Assembly: GCA_028280115.1 (NCBI GenBank)
Contig: JANQMJ010000024.1
Coordinates: 62,001 to 126,000, forward strand
Direction of reading: 5' to 3'
Length of the DNA: 64,000 nucleotides
Origin: Parvularculaceae bacterium
GTDB lineage: Bacteria; Pseudomonadota; Alphaproteobacteria; Caulobacterales; Parvularculaceae
Position 1 is the first letter of the stretch; each line of letters starts with the position of its first letter. The position numbers and the translations under genes are program-made. Positions 54,516 through 64,000 of this stretch are shown one piece after another. The notes below the pieces were generated by a model. The model was not told the origin of the DNA, made no database searches, and saw nothing but the letters and a program-made list of their open reading frames with translations.

Positions 54516-55169
54516 TCAATGCACCGTAATGTCTGCGAACATACTGTCGCTTTTGCGGACCTTTTCCGGCGATCCGTAAACGTCGATGCCGCCCATGCCG
54601 GAAACCTGCGCGTCGACTTCTTCGCTCGCAAAGACCGAAGCATCGCCTACGCCGGAGACCTCTATGGTCACGACGCGGCATTCAAGCGCGTCCGCTTCAA
54701 GATCGCCGACGCCGGACACCTCCGCCTCCAACGTTCCGCACGCGCCGTCGAACTCCAAATCGCCGACGCCGGAAACGTCGATGTCGAATACTTCGGAATC
54801 AACACCCGTGATCACGCCCTCGACAACGCCGGCGACTTCGATCCCGCGCAGGCTCGGCAACGTCACCACCGCATCGACGCCCTCGCGCCTGCCGCGCCAG
54901 CGGGTTTTCTGTTTGCTTTGGTCAAGGTGCAGGACGTTATTCCTGACCGACGCTTCGACCCGTTCGATCTCGTAGGCCGGTCCGGAAAGCTCAATCGAGT
55001 AATCCGGTCCGACGCGCACTTCCAGATCGTAAACGCCGGCAATATCGATGCGGTCAAACCCTCTAAGATCGAGATTTTGGGTCACTTTGGCGTCGCCGTC
55101 CCTGGCGACCGCCGTTCCCGCAAGAAGCAAAGCGGAAAGACCCGCCGCGATCATTCTTATTGGCGTCAT
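54516..55169 (-). CDS. GIN-domain (DUF2807) protein, secreted
   Basis: A 217-residue protein with a cleavable signal peptide (near GTAVARDG) and a DUF2807 domain. Its repeats (VSGVGDLEADALECR, VSGVGDASVFASEEVDAQ, VSGMGGIDVYGSPEKV) match those of the downstream paralogue position by position, so the pair arose by tandem duplication. GGGAGG precedes the ATG at 55169; a longer frame to 55238 lacks such a site. Function unknown. Confidence 0.88.
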   Translation of the reverse strand: MTPIRMIAAGLSALLLAGTAVARDGDAKVTQNLDLRGFDRIDIAGVYDLEVRVGPDYSIELSGPAYEIERVEASVRNNVLHLDQSKQKTRWRGRREGVDAVVTLPSLRGIEVAGVVEGVITGVDSEVFDIDVSGVGDLEFDGACGTLEAEVSGVGDLEADALECRVVTIEVSGVGDASVFASEEVDAQVSGMGGIDVYGSPEKVRKSDSMFADITVH

Positions 55170-55269
55170 GTTCGCCTCCCATTCCGATGCGACGAGTGTA
55201 GCGTGGCCGATGCGGCGCATAAAGACCGCTTGTCGCAAGGGGCCGGCGTTCCGTCGATCCCGGACGGTT

Positions 55270-55785
55270 TCAATGCAGCTTTTTGACGGTGTCGTCCTCG
55301 GCCAGTTCGGCCTTTTCAGCAGCGCGCCAGAGCGGGCGCATGCGGCGGGCGAAGAGAACGGCGATCACCACGCTTGCGGTGAGCACCGGCGCGGCGACGC
55401 CGGGCCCGACCGGATGTGCGGCGCGGACGTTCGAAACCAGCGCCAGGGCGAGACCTGCAATAATCAGCGCGGCGGCGACATAAGGCCAGACGCTGCGCCG
55501 TTTGGCCCGCTCGAGCGCTCTGAACAGCGGCGCGATCAAAAGCACGCCGGAAAGAAATCCGATCAAGAAGATCAGAACGGCGATCAGCACCGACTTGGCG
55601 AGCGCCGGCCCGAGCGCGGCGATGATCCCGCCATTCGTGATCAGCGCGCCGCCAAGCGCCGCCAGAAAGGTCAGCGCGCCGCCGACGCCGGCGCCCGCAA
55701 GCACCGACACGATCAAATGTTCGAACGCCCAATTGGCGCGGATTTGCTCGAAAATTTCAGCCGGATCGGGGGTCTTCTGCGGCAA
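55270..55785 (-). CDS. Uncharacterised four-helix membrane protein in the nuo operon
   Basis: A 171-residue membrane protein with about four helices (near residues 25-50, 60-88, 102-118, 128-145) and charged ends (PQKTPDPAEIFEQI at the start, AEKAELAEDDTVKK at the end). Its ATG lies 9 nt after the nuoG stop, so it is co-transcribed with nuoG. I do not recognise it as a complex I subunit. Confidence 0.75.
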   Translation of the reverse strand: MPQKTPDPAEIFEQIRANWAFEHLIVSVLAGAGVGGALTFLAALGGALITNGGIIAALGPALAKSVLIAVLIFLIGFLSGVLLIAPLFRALERAKRRSVWPYVAAALIIAGLALALVSNVRAAHPVGPGVAAPVLTASVVIAVLFARRMRPLWRAAEKAELAEDDTVKKLH

Positions 55786-55794
55786 GGCCGAAGC

Positions 55795-57906
55795 TCACTC
55801 CGCTGCCTGCCGCCGCGCCCCGCGCATGGCGGCGGAACATTCCGCCATGGTCTTGGAAGCGCGCGCGATCGGATTGGTCAGGTAATAGTCCGCAATCGCC
55901 GAAACGAACGGATCGGATCGCATCTCGCCGGGCTCGCCCAGCACAGCAAGGTCGAACGGCGCCGCGTCTTCGCCCGGCCCGATCTGATCGATGCGGCCGA
56001 GCGAGGGCGCATCCTCGATCATCGCCTGGCGCAACGCGAAAAGATCGTCATAAGGCAGCGTATGGCCGACCCGTTCCGACAAGGCGCGCAGGATCGACCA
56101 GTCCTCGCGCGCTTCGCCGGGCGGGAACAGCGCGCGGGCGGCCATCTGCGCCCGGCCTTCGGTATTGACGAATATCGCGGGTTGCTCCGTATACGCTGCG
56201 CCGGGCAGGATCACGTCCGCATGACGCGCGCCGGCGTCGCCGTGATGGCCCTGATAGATGACGAAGGCGCCGCCGAGCTTTTTCGGATCGAACTCATCGG
56301 CGCCGAGATTGTAAACGACCTCGATATCGCGCTCACCGCAGGCGTTGACTATGCCCGCGAAATCCTTGCCGCCGGGTCCCGGCAAGAAACCGAGATCGAG
56401 CGCGCCGACGCGCGCCGCGGCAGTGTGAAGCACATTGAAACCGTTCCAGTCGCCCTGAACGGCGCCGACGGCGGCGGCGAGCTTGGCCGCTGCGTTGAGA
56501 ATCGCCGCGCCGTCCGGCCGGGCGAGCGCGCCCATGCCGATGATCATCGCCGGACGTTCGGCGTTTTGCAGCGATTGGAAAAACCCGCCCTCGCCTTTTG
56601 CAAGGCTTGCGAGGGTTTCGGGTCCGGCGCCGAGATAGTCGTAATCGAATGCGAGATCGCGCTGCTCGCCGATCAGGCCGATTTTAATGTTGAGATTGTT
56701 CACCCAGGCCTTGCGGATGCGGGCGTTGATCATGGCCGCTTCGGCGCGGGGGTTGGTTCCGACCAGCAAAATGGCGTCGGCGCTTTCAAGGCCGGCGATA
56801 CCGCTATTGAACAAATAGCCGCGGCGGTCGCCGGCGCCGATCCTGGCGCCGTCCTGACGACAGTCCATATGCGGCGTCCCGATAGCGGTCATCAGATCCT
56901 TGAGCGCCTTGATCGCTTCGGTCGGAACGAGATCGCCCGCCAGGGCGGCGATCTTGTCGTTCGGCGCCGCCTTGAGCTTGTCCGCCGCCGCGGCCAGCGC
57001 TTCGTCCCAGCTTGCCGGCTGCAGCTTGCCGTCGCGCCGGATATAGGGCCGGTCGAGCCGCTGACGCCGAAGGCCGTCCCAGATGAATCGCGTTTTGTCG
57101 GCGATCCATTCTTCGTTCACGCCTTCATGAAGCGCCGGCAGGATGCGCAGCACTTCGCGCCCGCGGGCGTCGACGCGGATGTTCGAGCCGACCGCGTCCA
57201 TGGCGTCCACGGTCTGGGTCTTGCGCAGCTCCCACGGCCGCGCGTTGAACGCATAAGGTTTCGACGTCAACGCGCCGACCGGGCAGACATCGATGAGGTT
57301 GCCGGTCAGTTCGGATTCGACCGTCTTTTCGAGATAGGTCGTGATCTCTGCGTCTTCGCCGCGATTGACGAGGCCAAGATCGTCCACGCCGGCGATTTCC
57401 GTCGCAAAGCGCACGCACCGCGTACACTGAATGCACCGGGTCATGATCGTCTTGATCAGCGGGCCCATGTATTTTTCTTCAACGGCGCGCTTGTTTTCCG
57501 CATAGCGAGAATCGTCGCGGCCATAAGCCATCGCCTGATCCTGCAGGTCGCATTCGCCGCCCTGATCGCAAATTGGACAGTCGAGCGGGTGATTGATCAG
57601 CAAAAACTCCATCACCCCTTCGCGCGCCTTTTTCACCAAGGGCGTATTGGTGAACAATTCCGGCGGCGCGCCTTCAGGGCCGGGGCGGAGATCGCGGACA
57701 TTTTGCGCGCAGGACGCAACCGGCTTGGGCGGGCCGCCCTTCACCTCGATCAGGCACATGCGGCAATTGCCGGCGACGGAGAGCCGCTCGTGATAGCAAA
57801 AGCGCGGAATTTCCTCGCCCGCCGCCTCGCAGGCCTGGAGCAGCGTCAGGTCGGAGGAAACTTCGATTTCCCGGCCGTTGACTTTGATTGCGCGCATATC
57901 GCCCAT
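55795..57906 (-). CDS. nuoG: NADH-quinone oxidoreductase subunit G
   Basis: A 703-residue complex I subunit. The N-terminal 2Fe-2S ferredoxin domain has [15 protein letters not shown]; the His/Cys 4Fe-4S motif and [16 protein letters not shown] follow, then a molybdopterin-oxidoreductase-like domain. [18 protein letters not shown] is typical of alphaproteobacterial and mitochondrial 75-kDa subunits. It belongs to the electron-input arm. nuoF is separated from it by three other genes. Confidence 0.97.
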   Translation of the reverse strand: MGDMRAIKVNGREIEVSSDLTLLQACEAAGEEIPRFCYHERLSVAGNCRMCLIEVKGGPPKPVASCAQNVRDLRPGPEGAPPELFTNTPLVKKAREGVMEFLLINHPLDCPICDQGGECDLQDQAMAYGRDDSRYAENKRAVEEKYMGPLIKTIMTRCIQCTRCVRFATEIAGVDDLGLVNRGEDAEITTYLEKTVESELTGNLIDVCPVGALTSKPYAFNARPWELRKTQTVDAMDAVGSNIRVDARGREVLRILPALHEGVNEEWIADKTRFIWDGLRRQRLDRPYIRRDGKLQPASWDEALAAAADKLKAAPNDKIAALAGDLVPTEAIKALKDLMTAIGTPHMDCRQDGARIGAGDRRGYLFNSGIAGLESADAILLVGTNPRAEAAMINARIRKAWVNNLNIKIGLIGEQRDLAFDYDYLGAGPETLASLAKGEGGFFQSLQNAERPAMIIGMGALARPDGAAILNAAAKLAAAVGAVQGDWNGFNVLHTAAARVGALDLGFLPGPGGKDFAGIVNACGERDIEVVYNLGADEFDPKKLGGAFVIYQGHHGDAGARHADVILPGAAYTEQPAIFVNTEGRAQMAARALFPPGEAREDWSILRALSERVGHTLPYDDLFALRQAMIEDAPSLGRIDQIGPGEDAAPFDLAVLGEPGEMRSDPFVSAIADYYLTNPIARASKTMAECSAAMRGARRQAAE

Positions 57907-58044
57907 GGCGAACTTGATCCCTGTCGTGTCGATAGTAAGCGCGGCTTATTTAGCGGCATTTCAACCGGCTTTCCAGCGCGCCGCCGCGCGGCATATCGGC
58001 GGTTGCAAGCCGGCTTAGGCGACAGAGCGCCGGCCAACGATGGG

Positions 58045-58302
58045 CTAAAGCCGCTCCAGCATCGCCTCGATCCGGCTCAGCCGTTCCTGCAGTTGCGTGA
58101 TAGCTTCCTCGCGCCGCCGGGACGCCTCTTTTGCGGCTTCTTCGGCCAGGCTCAGCCGGTAGACCATGGCCGAGGTGCGGTGAAACTCCTGGCTGAGCAG
58201 GTCTATTCGGCTTTCGATTTTCGCTGTCGCGGCCAGCATCTGCTGCTGGGCCGCTTCCAGCCTGCCAAGCCAGTCTTCAGGCGAGATTTCCCGGTCCGAC
58301 AT
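58045..58302 (-). CDS. Small coiled-coil protein, unknown
   Basis: An 85-residue protein that is predicted helical throughout, with a heptad-like pattern from ATAKIESRIDLLSQEF to LQERLSRIEAMLERL. No family recognised. It is divergent from the S24-like repressor gene and upstream of nuoG on the same strand. The 41 bp operator-like repeat region lies just beyond its start. Confidence 0.65.
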   Translation of the reverse strand: MSDREISPEDWLGRLEAAQQQMLAATAKIESRIDLLSQEFHRTSAMVYRLSLAEEAAKEASRRREEAITQLQERLSRIEAMLERL

Positions 58303-58342
58303 GCGGCGCCCCTGCGAATGACGCTCGAATAGAGGACGAAAG

Positions 58343-58383
58343 TTGTTATTTTATCAACACTTGCGGGAATTTGTTGTTATTTT
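58343..58383. promoter_or_regulatory. Direct repeats upstream of the repressor gene
   Basis: TTGTTATTTT occurs at 58343-58352 and again at 58374-58383, 31 bp apart, about three helical turns and hence on one DNA face. The first copy also forms GTTG...CAAC with the following bases. The site is 41 bp before the repressor ATG, as expected for autoregulation. Binding is inferred. Confidence 0.5.
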
Positions 58384-58423
58384 GTCCATCGCTTTTCAAT
58401 CCGGCTCTTTTCAATTTTTCGTC

Positions 58424-59053
58424 ATGGACCGGGAATTCGAATGGATTAAGACCGCGCTTTCGAGGGACAAAACCAAAACCCAGAGCGGTCTTGCCGCCGC
58501 CCTTGGGATCGACAAATCGTCTGTATCGCGGCTCCTGAGCGGCGGGCGGCGGTTGAAATTCGCCGAAGCGCGCCTGGCCGCCGCCTATCTCGGAATCGAG
58601 CCGCCTATGGCATTCGTCGAGGGCGGCGAAGATTTCGCCTATCCCGAAACCCCAAGGTTCGCCGGCCAGAAGCTCGCGCCCATCTTCCGGGCGGAAACGG
58701 CGAGCGATGGATTCTGGCGACTTGACCGCCGTTCGGTGGTCGAGCGCAAACCGGTCGGACCGCAGCTTTGCCGCGCGCCATCGGTTTTTGGATTGTACGC
58801 GCCCGACGACGCGATGGCGCCGCGGTTCAAAGCCGGAGAGATTGCCTGGATCAATCCGATGCGTCCTGCGGCGCCGGGCGATGATGCGCTGCTTTTGTCC
58901 GCAATCAAAGCCGAAGCGCTGGAGACTGTCCTGCTCTGCGAACTCACCAGCGTCTCGCCCGAGCGCTTGGCGAGCCGACAACATTCCCAGGACAAAGACC
59001 GAAACTTCACCTGCGATGACTGGCGCGCGCTTTATGTTTACCCGCGCGCCTAG
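58424..59053 (+). CDS. LexA/CI-like repressor with a degenerate S24 domain
   Basis: A 209-residue regulator. Residues 1-60 are a helix-turn-helix (KTQSGLAAALGIDKSSVSRLLSGGRRL). The C-terminal half has the S24/LexA fold, but the catalytic GDSM motif reads DDAMAPRFKAGEI, so the nucleophilic serine is Ala130. Autocleavage like that of LexA or CI is therefore not expected. The ATG at 58424 is chosen over an upstream frame start that lies within the promoter repeats. Confidence 0.85.
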   Translation: MDREFEWIKTALSRDKTKTQSGLAAALGIDKSSVSRLLSGGRRLKFAEARLAAAYLGIEPPMAFVEGGEDFAYPETPRFAGQKLAPIFRAETASDGFWRLDRRSVVERKPVGPQLCRAPSVFGLYAPDDAMAPRFKAGEIAWINPMRPAAPGDDALLLSAIKAEALETVLLCELTSVSPERLASRQHSQDKDRNFTCDDWRALYVYPRA

Positions 59054-59069
59054 CCGGCGCCGTGCGACG

Positions 59070-59552
59070 CTAAAGCACTCGCTCTTTCAAATCCTTCGCC
59101 GGACGGAAAGCGACTTTCTTGCTCGCCTTGATGCGGATGCGCTCTCCGGTCGCCGGATTGCGGCCCCAGCGCGCCGCGCGGTTGCGCACCTGCAAGATGC
59201 CGAGACCGGAAACGCGAAGCTTCTTGCCCATCTTGAGATAGATACCCATCAGATCGACAAAATCGCTGAGAACGACTTCGGCCTGTTTCTTGGCGAGGCT
59301 ATGGGTTTCTCCGATTTCCGCGGCGAGATGCTTAAGCGTCAATACCGGCGGCAAGTCCCTTGCGGCGACTTTCTTCTTCGCGGGCGTTCTTTTCTTGGTC
59401 GCAGCCTTCTTCGCCGGCGCTTTTCTTTTAGCCGGCGCTTTCCTTTTCACCGCCGTCTTCCTCTTGGCCGCAGCCTTTTTCGCCGGCGCTTTCCTTTTGG
59501 CTGGCGCCCTTTTCGCCGAAGCCTTCTTCGTTGTTTTGCGTTTCACGGCCAT
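59070..59552 (-). CDS. HU-family DNA-binding protein with a histone-H1-like N-terminal tail
   Basis: A 160-residue protein. Residues 1-68 are a Lys/Ala/Pro-rich tail of repeated AKRKAPAKK-type units, like eukaryotic H1 tails. Residues 70-160 are an HU/IHF domain with the DNA-binding arm (GRNPATGERIRIKASKKVAFR) intact. AAAGGAATTACC precedes the ATG at 59552. HU proteins bend and compact DNA; the tail should raise non-specific binding. It is convergent with the repressor gene and lies between nuoF and nuoG. Confidence 0.9.
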   Translation of the reverse strand: MAVKRKTTKKASAKRAPAKRKAPAKKAAAKRKTAVKRKAPAKRKAPAKKAATKKRTPAKKKVAARDLPPVLTLKHLAAEIGETHSLAKKQAEVVLSDFVDLMGIYLKMGKKLRVSGLGILQVRNRAARWGRNPATGERIRIKASKKVAFRPAKDLKERVL

Positions 59553-59676
59553 GGTAATTCCTTTGTCCATCAATGAGCCCTGAACCAGTCAAATCACGGG
59601 ATTCGCTGCGGCACAAGGGTTTTTCGCTGTTTTACGAGCAAAGTCAGATTCGATCATCCAACGCAAACGCTAAGAC

Positions 59677-60984
<1,308 letters not shown>

Positions 60985-61010
60985 TATGGTCGCCTGATGG
61001 GCTCTTTTGT

Positions 61011-61283
61011 TTAAGGCTTTGGCTTGTTGGTGCGAATGAATAACAAGATCAGGATGAAACTCAACATAACCCCGATGACGATCAGCTTGACGCGCAGCCA
61101 AAAGGGAAGACCGTCAGCAAATGCGCCGACCAGCGCCGGCGAGGCGCCAAGCGCCAAGACCGCCCAGGTGCCCCATTCGAAGAGCAGGCCGCGCAGGGTT
61201 CTGTCGGGACACGTCTCAGCATGATTTTCCGGGTCGAGCTCGGGAATATAATGCGGGCTTTGTTTGCGCTTCTCAGACATCAT
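61011..61283 (-). CDS. Small two-helix membrane protein, unknown
   Basis: A 90-residue protein with a hydrophilic N-terminus and two membrane helices (about residues 38-56 and 63-84). No family recognised. It overlaps the thioesterase stop by 4 nt and is followed by nuoF after 26 nt, so it sits within the operon. A complex I assembly or accessory role is possible but unsupported. Confidence 0.65.
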   Translation of the reverse strand: MMSEKRKQSPHYIPELDPENHAETCPDRTLRGLLFEWGTWAVLALGASPALVGAFADGLPFWLRVKLIVIGVMLSFILILLFIRTNKPKP

Positions 61284-61720
61284 GCGTCTTTCAAGTCGAA
61301 AAGACGGGCGGTTTGCGTCGCAAAAGCAAGTTTCTCGCCGGCCTCGTTATAAAGCGTTGCGCGCGTGAAAGCCGTCGACTTTGTCATGTGTACAAGTTCA
61401 GCCTCGCAAATAAGCCGCTCAACGCCGGCCGACGCAAAAAACTGCGTGTGAATATCGACCGAAGCGGGCGCCTTCGCGCCTTCTGTCAACACCACAACCA
61501 TTGAACCCATGGCATCGTCAAGCATGGCGGTTAAATAGCCGCCCTGAACGCCGCCTCTTGGGTTGAGCATTTGCCCGCCGCCCTGAAAAGCAACGCGCAT
61601 CGTTTTCGCCTCACGGTCGACCGAGACAAACTCATACCCCAAGAACGCCGCACAAGGCGGTTGCGGCATGGCGTCCAGCACCGTGCCCGAGGCTCCTCCA
61701 ACTGTCGGCTTAGGGTTCAT
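61280..61720 (-). CDS. PaaI-family hotdog thioesterase
   Basis: A 146-residue hotdog-fold thioesterase with the PaaI catalytic region NPRGGVQGGYLTAMLDDAMGS near residue 53 (quoted in part: NPRGGVQGGY and LDDAMGS). It would hydrolyse acyl-CoA or aryl-CoA thioesters. Substrate unknown. It is upstream of and overlaps the two-helix membrane protein gene. Confidence 0.9.
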   Translation of the reverse strand: MNPKPTVGGASGTVLDAMPQPPCAAFLGYEFVSVDREAKTMRVAFQGGGQMLNPRGGVQGGYLTAMLDDAMGSMVVVLTEGAKAPASVDIHTQFFASAGVERLICEAELVHMTKSTAFTRATLYNEAGEKLAFATQTARLFDLKDA

Positions 61721-61757
61721 TCGCTTGCTTCAACCGAGTGCGGCCTGTTCTTCATCG

Positions 61758-63050
61758 CTAGACCGCTTCAAGGGCCTGCGCCAGATCGGCGATCAGATCG
61801 TCCGGGTTTTCAACACCAACCGAAATGCGGATGAGCGATTCCTTGATGCCGAGGCGTTCGCGCTCGTCCGGCGGCATATCCGAATGGGTCATCGACGCCG
61901 GATGCGACGCGAGCGATTCCGTGCCGCCGAGGCTGACCGCGAGATGTATGATCTTGAGCGCATTGAGGAAGCGAAAAGCCTCTCCCTCCCCGCCCTTGAT
62001 GAGAAAGGAGAAGGTCGAGCCTGCCGCCCGGCACTGACGCTCATAAAGCGCCCGGTCGGGATGGTCTTCAGGCAGATAGTCGAGGAACAACACGCTTTCG
62101 ACCTTGTCATGGCCGCGCAAGTAGGCAGCGACCTTTTTCGCCCCTTCTTTCGAAGCCGTCATCCTGAGCTTTAGGGTTTCCAGCGAACGCATCAGCATCC
62201 AGCCCGTATTGGGATCGCACATCGTGCCGATCACGGTGCGCATCTCGCGCACGGGCGCAAGCCACTTCTCGTCGCCGGACGACGCCCCGGCGATAAGATC
62301 GGAATGGCCGCCCACATATTTCGTCAGCGAGGTGACGGTGAGGTCCGCGCCGCAATCATGGGGCGTCTGCCACAACGGCCCGAGAAACGTATTGTCGACG
62401 ATCACCGGCGGGCGACGCCCGTCTTTTTCTAGCGATTCCGACGCGCGGCGCGCCGCGGCGATATCCACAAGGCCGTTGGTCGGATTGGCCGGGGTCTCCA
62501 CATAGATGGCGTCGACGCGCCCGCCGGTTTCTTCGGCGAGCCGGCGGCCTTCCTGGACCGCCGCGGCCATCCCCGCAGCGCCGTCGCTATTGTGAAAGGC
62601 GACGCCTTTGACGCCGAATTCCGGCAGCGTGAGGTGGGCGAGATATTCCGTTCCGCCATAAAGCGGTTCGGAATAAATCAGCACGCCGCCCGGCCTGAGA
62701 TAGGCGAGCAGGCTGGTTGAAATCGCCGCCATGCCGGAGGCGAAGACGAGGCTTTTTTCCGTATGGTCCCAGATCGCCAGCCGGTCTTCGAGCACTTGAA
62801 GATCGGGGTTGTTGATGCGCGAATAAATCAGGCCTTCCTCTTCAGCCTCCTCTCTTTCACGCAGGCCATAAGCGACCTCAAAAAACGCCTTGCCTTCCTC
62901 GGCGGAACGAAAAACGAAGGTCGAGGTCTGGAAGATCGGCGGCTTTAGCGACCCTTTCGACAGGTGCGGTTCATGGCCGTATCCCATCATCATGGTTTCC
63001 GGCGCCAGCGCGCGTCCGCCGATCTCTTTTTTTCGATAGTTATGACTCAT
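61758..63050 (-). CDS. PLP-dependent trans-sulfuration enzyme (cystathionine gamma-synthase family)
   Basis: A 430-residue Cys/Met-metabolism PLP enzyme. The PLP lysine is in TVTSLTKYVGGHSD near residue 235. Other marks are YSRINNPDLQVLEDRLA and SLGGTESLASHPASMTH. The family includes cystathionine gamma-synthase, methionine gamma-lyase and related lyases; the sequence alone does not pick one. It lies between nuoE and nuoF. I see no SAM riboswitch in the 76 bp upstream. Confidence 0.9.
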   Translation of the reverse strand: MSHNYRKKEIGGRALAPETMMMGYGHEPHLSKGSLKPPIFQTSTFVFRSAEEGKAFFEVAYGLREREEAEEEGLIYSRINNPDLQVLEDRLAIWDHTEKSLVFASGMAAISTSLLAYLRPGGVLIYSEPLYGGTEYLAHLTLPEFGVKGVAFHNSDGAAGMAAAVQEGRRLAEETGGRVDAIYVETPANPTNGLVDIAAARRASESLEKDGRRPPVIVDNTFLGPLWQTPHDCGADLTVTSLTKYVGGHSDLIAGASSGDEKWLAPVREMRTVIGTMCDPNTGWMLMRSLETLKLRMTASKEGAKKVAAYLRGHDKVESVLFLDYLPEDHPDRALYERQCRAAGSTFSFLIKGGEGEAFRFLNALKIIHLAVSLGGTESLASHPASMTHSDMPPDERERLGIKESLIRISVGVENPDDLIADLAQALEAV

Positions 63051-63126
63051 TGCCCTAGCTCTTGGGTTATGGGCCTCATCGGTTTTTATCGACGAGCGAT
63101 TTGATCCATCCTGCGACGTGTCCCTT

Positions 63127-63807
63127 TCAATCGGCGCCGGCAGGCTCCGGGGCGTTCGGAATGTTTCGCAAGGGCTTAGCCGCCGACCCGTCGTAAAGCG
63201 ACGGGTCGGTGAGCGTCGTATTTTCGCCTTCCGGATCGGAGGTATGGCGCTTGGGGTTTTGCGTGCCGGTCTTGACGTCTTCGCCGCGGCGCAGCTTGCC
63301 GAGCAGGTCTGCTAAAATTTCCGGCGTCAGGTCTTCGTAATAATGATCGCTTTCACTGGTTGAAATCTGAACCATGGGCGCATTGCAGCACGCGCCGAGA
63401 CATTCGACCTCGATCCAGGAGAACTTGCCGTCGTCGCTGATGCGATGTTCCGGCCCGATGACTTTCTTGCAGACTTCGCGCAGATCCTGCGCGCCGCACA
63501 GCATGCACGGGGTGGTGCCGCAAAGCTGGACGTGGAATTCACCCACCGGCGCGAGGTTGAACATCGTATAAAAGGTCGCGACCTCGTAAACGCGGATATA
63601 GGGCATCGAAAGCTGTTCGGCGATCGCCTCCATCATTGGGATCGACACCCAGCCTTCCTGTTTCTGGCCGCGCCACAAAAACGGAATGACGCAGGAGGCC
63701 GCGCGGTCTTGCGGATATTTCTCGCGCTGGGCCTCGCACCAAGTCCGGTTTTCGGCGGTCCACTCGAAAGATGCGGGCTGGTTTTTTGCGGGCCTGCGGC
63801 TAGCCAT
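63127..63807 (-). CDS. nuoE: NADH-quinone oxidoreductase subunit E
   Basis: A 226-residue thioredoxin-like 2Fe-2S subunit of complex I. The cluster ligands are in CGTTPCMLCGAQD and VECLGACCNAPMVQI. The C-terminal 50 residues (DVKTGTQNPKRH onward) are a Pro-rich extension common in alphaproteobacteria. It is the first nuo gene seen; nuoA-D would lie beyond the window end if the operon order is standard. Confidence 0.96.
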   Translation of the reverse strand: MASRRPAKNQPASFEWTAENRTWCEAQREKYPQDRAASCVIPFLWRGQKQEGWVSIPMMEAIAEQLSMPYIRVYEVATFYTMFNLAPVGEFHVQLCGTTPCMLCGAQDLREVCKKVIGPEHRISDDGKFSWIEVECLGACCNAPMVQISTSESDHYYEDLTPEILADLLGKLRRGEDVKTGTQNPKRHTSDPEGENTTLTDPSLYDGSAAKPLRNIPNAPEPAGAD

Positions 63808-63932
63808 CGATCATTCTCCTGGCGGGGCCGCACGGGGCCCGATTCGCGCAACAGACATAACCATTTGTCCGTAAAACGAAAGAGGGCCCGACAGGGGCCG
63901 CGGTCGGTCCCTGGCGGCAGACCGGCGATGCG

Positions 63933-63949
63933 GGGCGCCATTGGCGCCC
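63933..63949. other. Palindrome upstream of nuoE
   Basis: Perfect 7 bp stem GGGCGCC-ATT-GGCGCCC, 126 bp upstream of the nuoE ATG in otherwise gene-free DNA (63808-64000). No T-run is present on either strand. It may be a processing site, an attenuator stem or an operator. Confidence 0.4.
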
Positions 63950-64000
63950 TTCGCGTTTGGAGACTTTCCCTGTTTCAAGCCGAAAAGTCCCGAATGTGGG

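Noticed and set aside
55048..58332. A 1094-codon open frame on the plus strand
   Set aside because: It is antisense to nuoG and its neighbours, has the His/Arg/Asp-rich composition of an out-of-frame GC-rich translation, and no domain; the minus-strand genes are certain.
63051..63126. SAM-type riboswitch upstream of the PLP trans-sulfuration gene
   Set aside because: The 76 bp contain no match to the SAM-II or SAH consensus as I know them.

Overview
The window is a 64 kb stretch of a GC-rich alphaproteobacterial chromosome. The evidence is an F1F0-ATPase zeta-subunit-type DUF1476 gene, a squalene-hopene cyclase, a Bpt-type leucyl-transferase, a complex I operon with proteobacterial subunits, a perfect alphaproteobacterial LexA box (GTTC-N7-GTTC) in front of uvrB, and a beta-helix/diheme gene pair of a type I remember from Hyphomonas-like bacteria. 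A marine aerobic heterotroph near Hyphomonadaceae/Parvularculaceae is my inference; no rRNA or tRNA is present to confirm it. No insertion sequence, CRISPR array or prophage was seen.

Layout. 1-6.2 kb: acyl-CoA dehydrogenase, FadL-type porin, 3-hydroxyisobutyrate-dehydrogenase-like enzyme, flavin reductase and an SLC13/TrkA-C permease. 6.3-10.8 kb: bpt and a complete TRAP transporter. 10.8-14 kb: DUF4386 protein and a LemA / racemase-like / M48 protease operon. 14.3-16.2 kb: an accessory pair (XRE-ImmA/IrrE protein plus an unknown partner) with a gene remnant beside it. 16.2-18.9 kb: epoxide-hydrolase-like protein, SDR, LysE exporter, zeta subunit. 19.2-22.3 kb: purC, purS and purQ, interrupted by a serine hydrolase; purL is not here. 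22.3-29.2 kb: membrane protein, amidase, beta-helix/diheme pair, beta-lactamase-fold hydrolase, alpha/beta hydrolase. 29.2-31.2 kb: shc. 31.3-33.4 kb: a sulfur-stress module (two YeeE/YedE half transporters divergent from an ArsR/BigR-type sensor and a persulfide-dioxygenase-like protein). 33.4-38 kb: malonyl-CoA synthetase-like enzyme, sulfotransferase, GNAT, DUF885 peptidase. 38.1-41.6 kb: circularly permuted ATP-grasp / alpha-E / transglutaminase operon. 41.7-47.1 kb: YHS protein, then uvrB flanked by two low-GC accessory genes (a lipoprotein and a RelA/SpoT-domain protein). 47.1-51.9 kb: repeat-rich intergenic DNA and small genes. 51.9-64 kb: nuoI, H, G, F and E, all on the minus strand, broken up by unrelated genes.

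Three themes stand out. First, 116-149 bp two-hairpin palindromic repeats recur between co-directional genes of apparent operons (TRAP, pur, beta-helix/diheme), and in one case supply the likely start of a coding sequence; a different palindromic repeat splits the alpha-E/transglutaminase pair. Second, three low-GC accessory insertions carry the candidates for stress, toxin or defence functions. Third, the complex I operon is unusually fragmented, with a tandem pair of GIN/DUF2807 surface proteins, a repressor whose autoproteolytic serine is replaced, and an HU protein with a histone-H1-like lysine-rich tail lying between its subunits.
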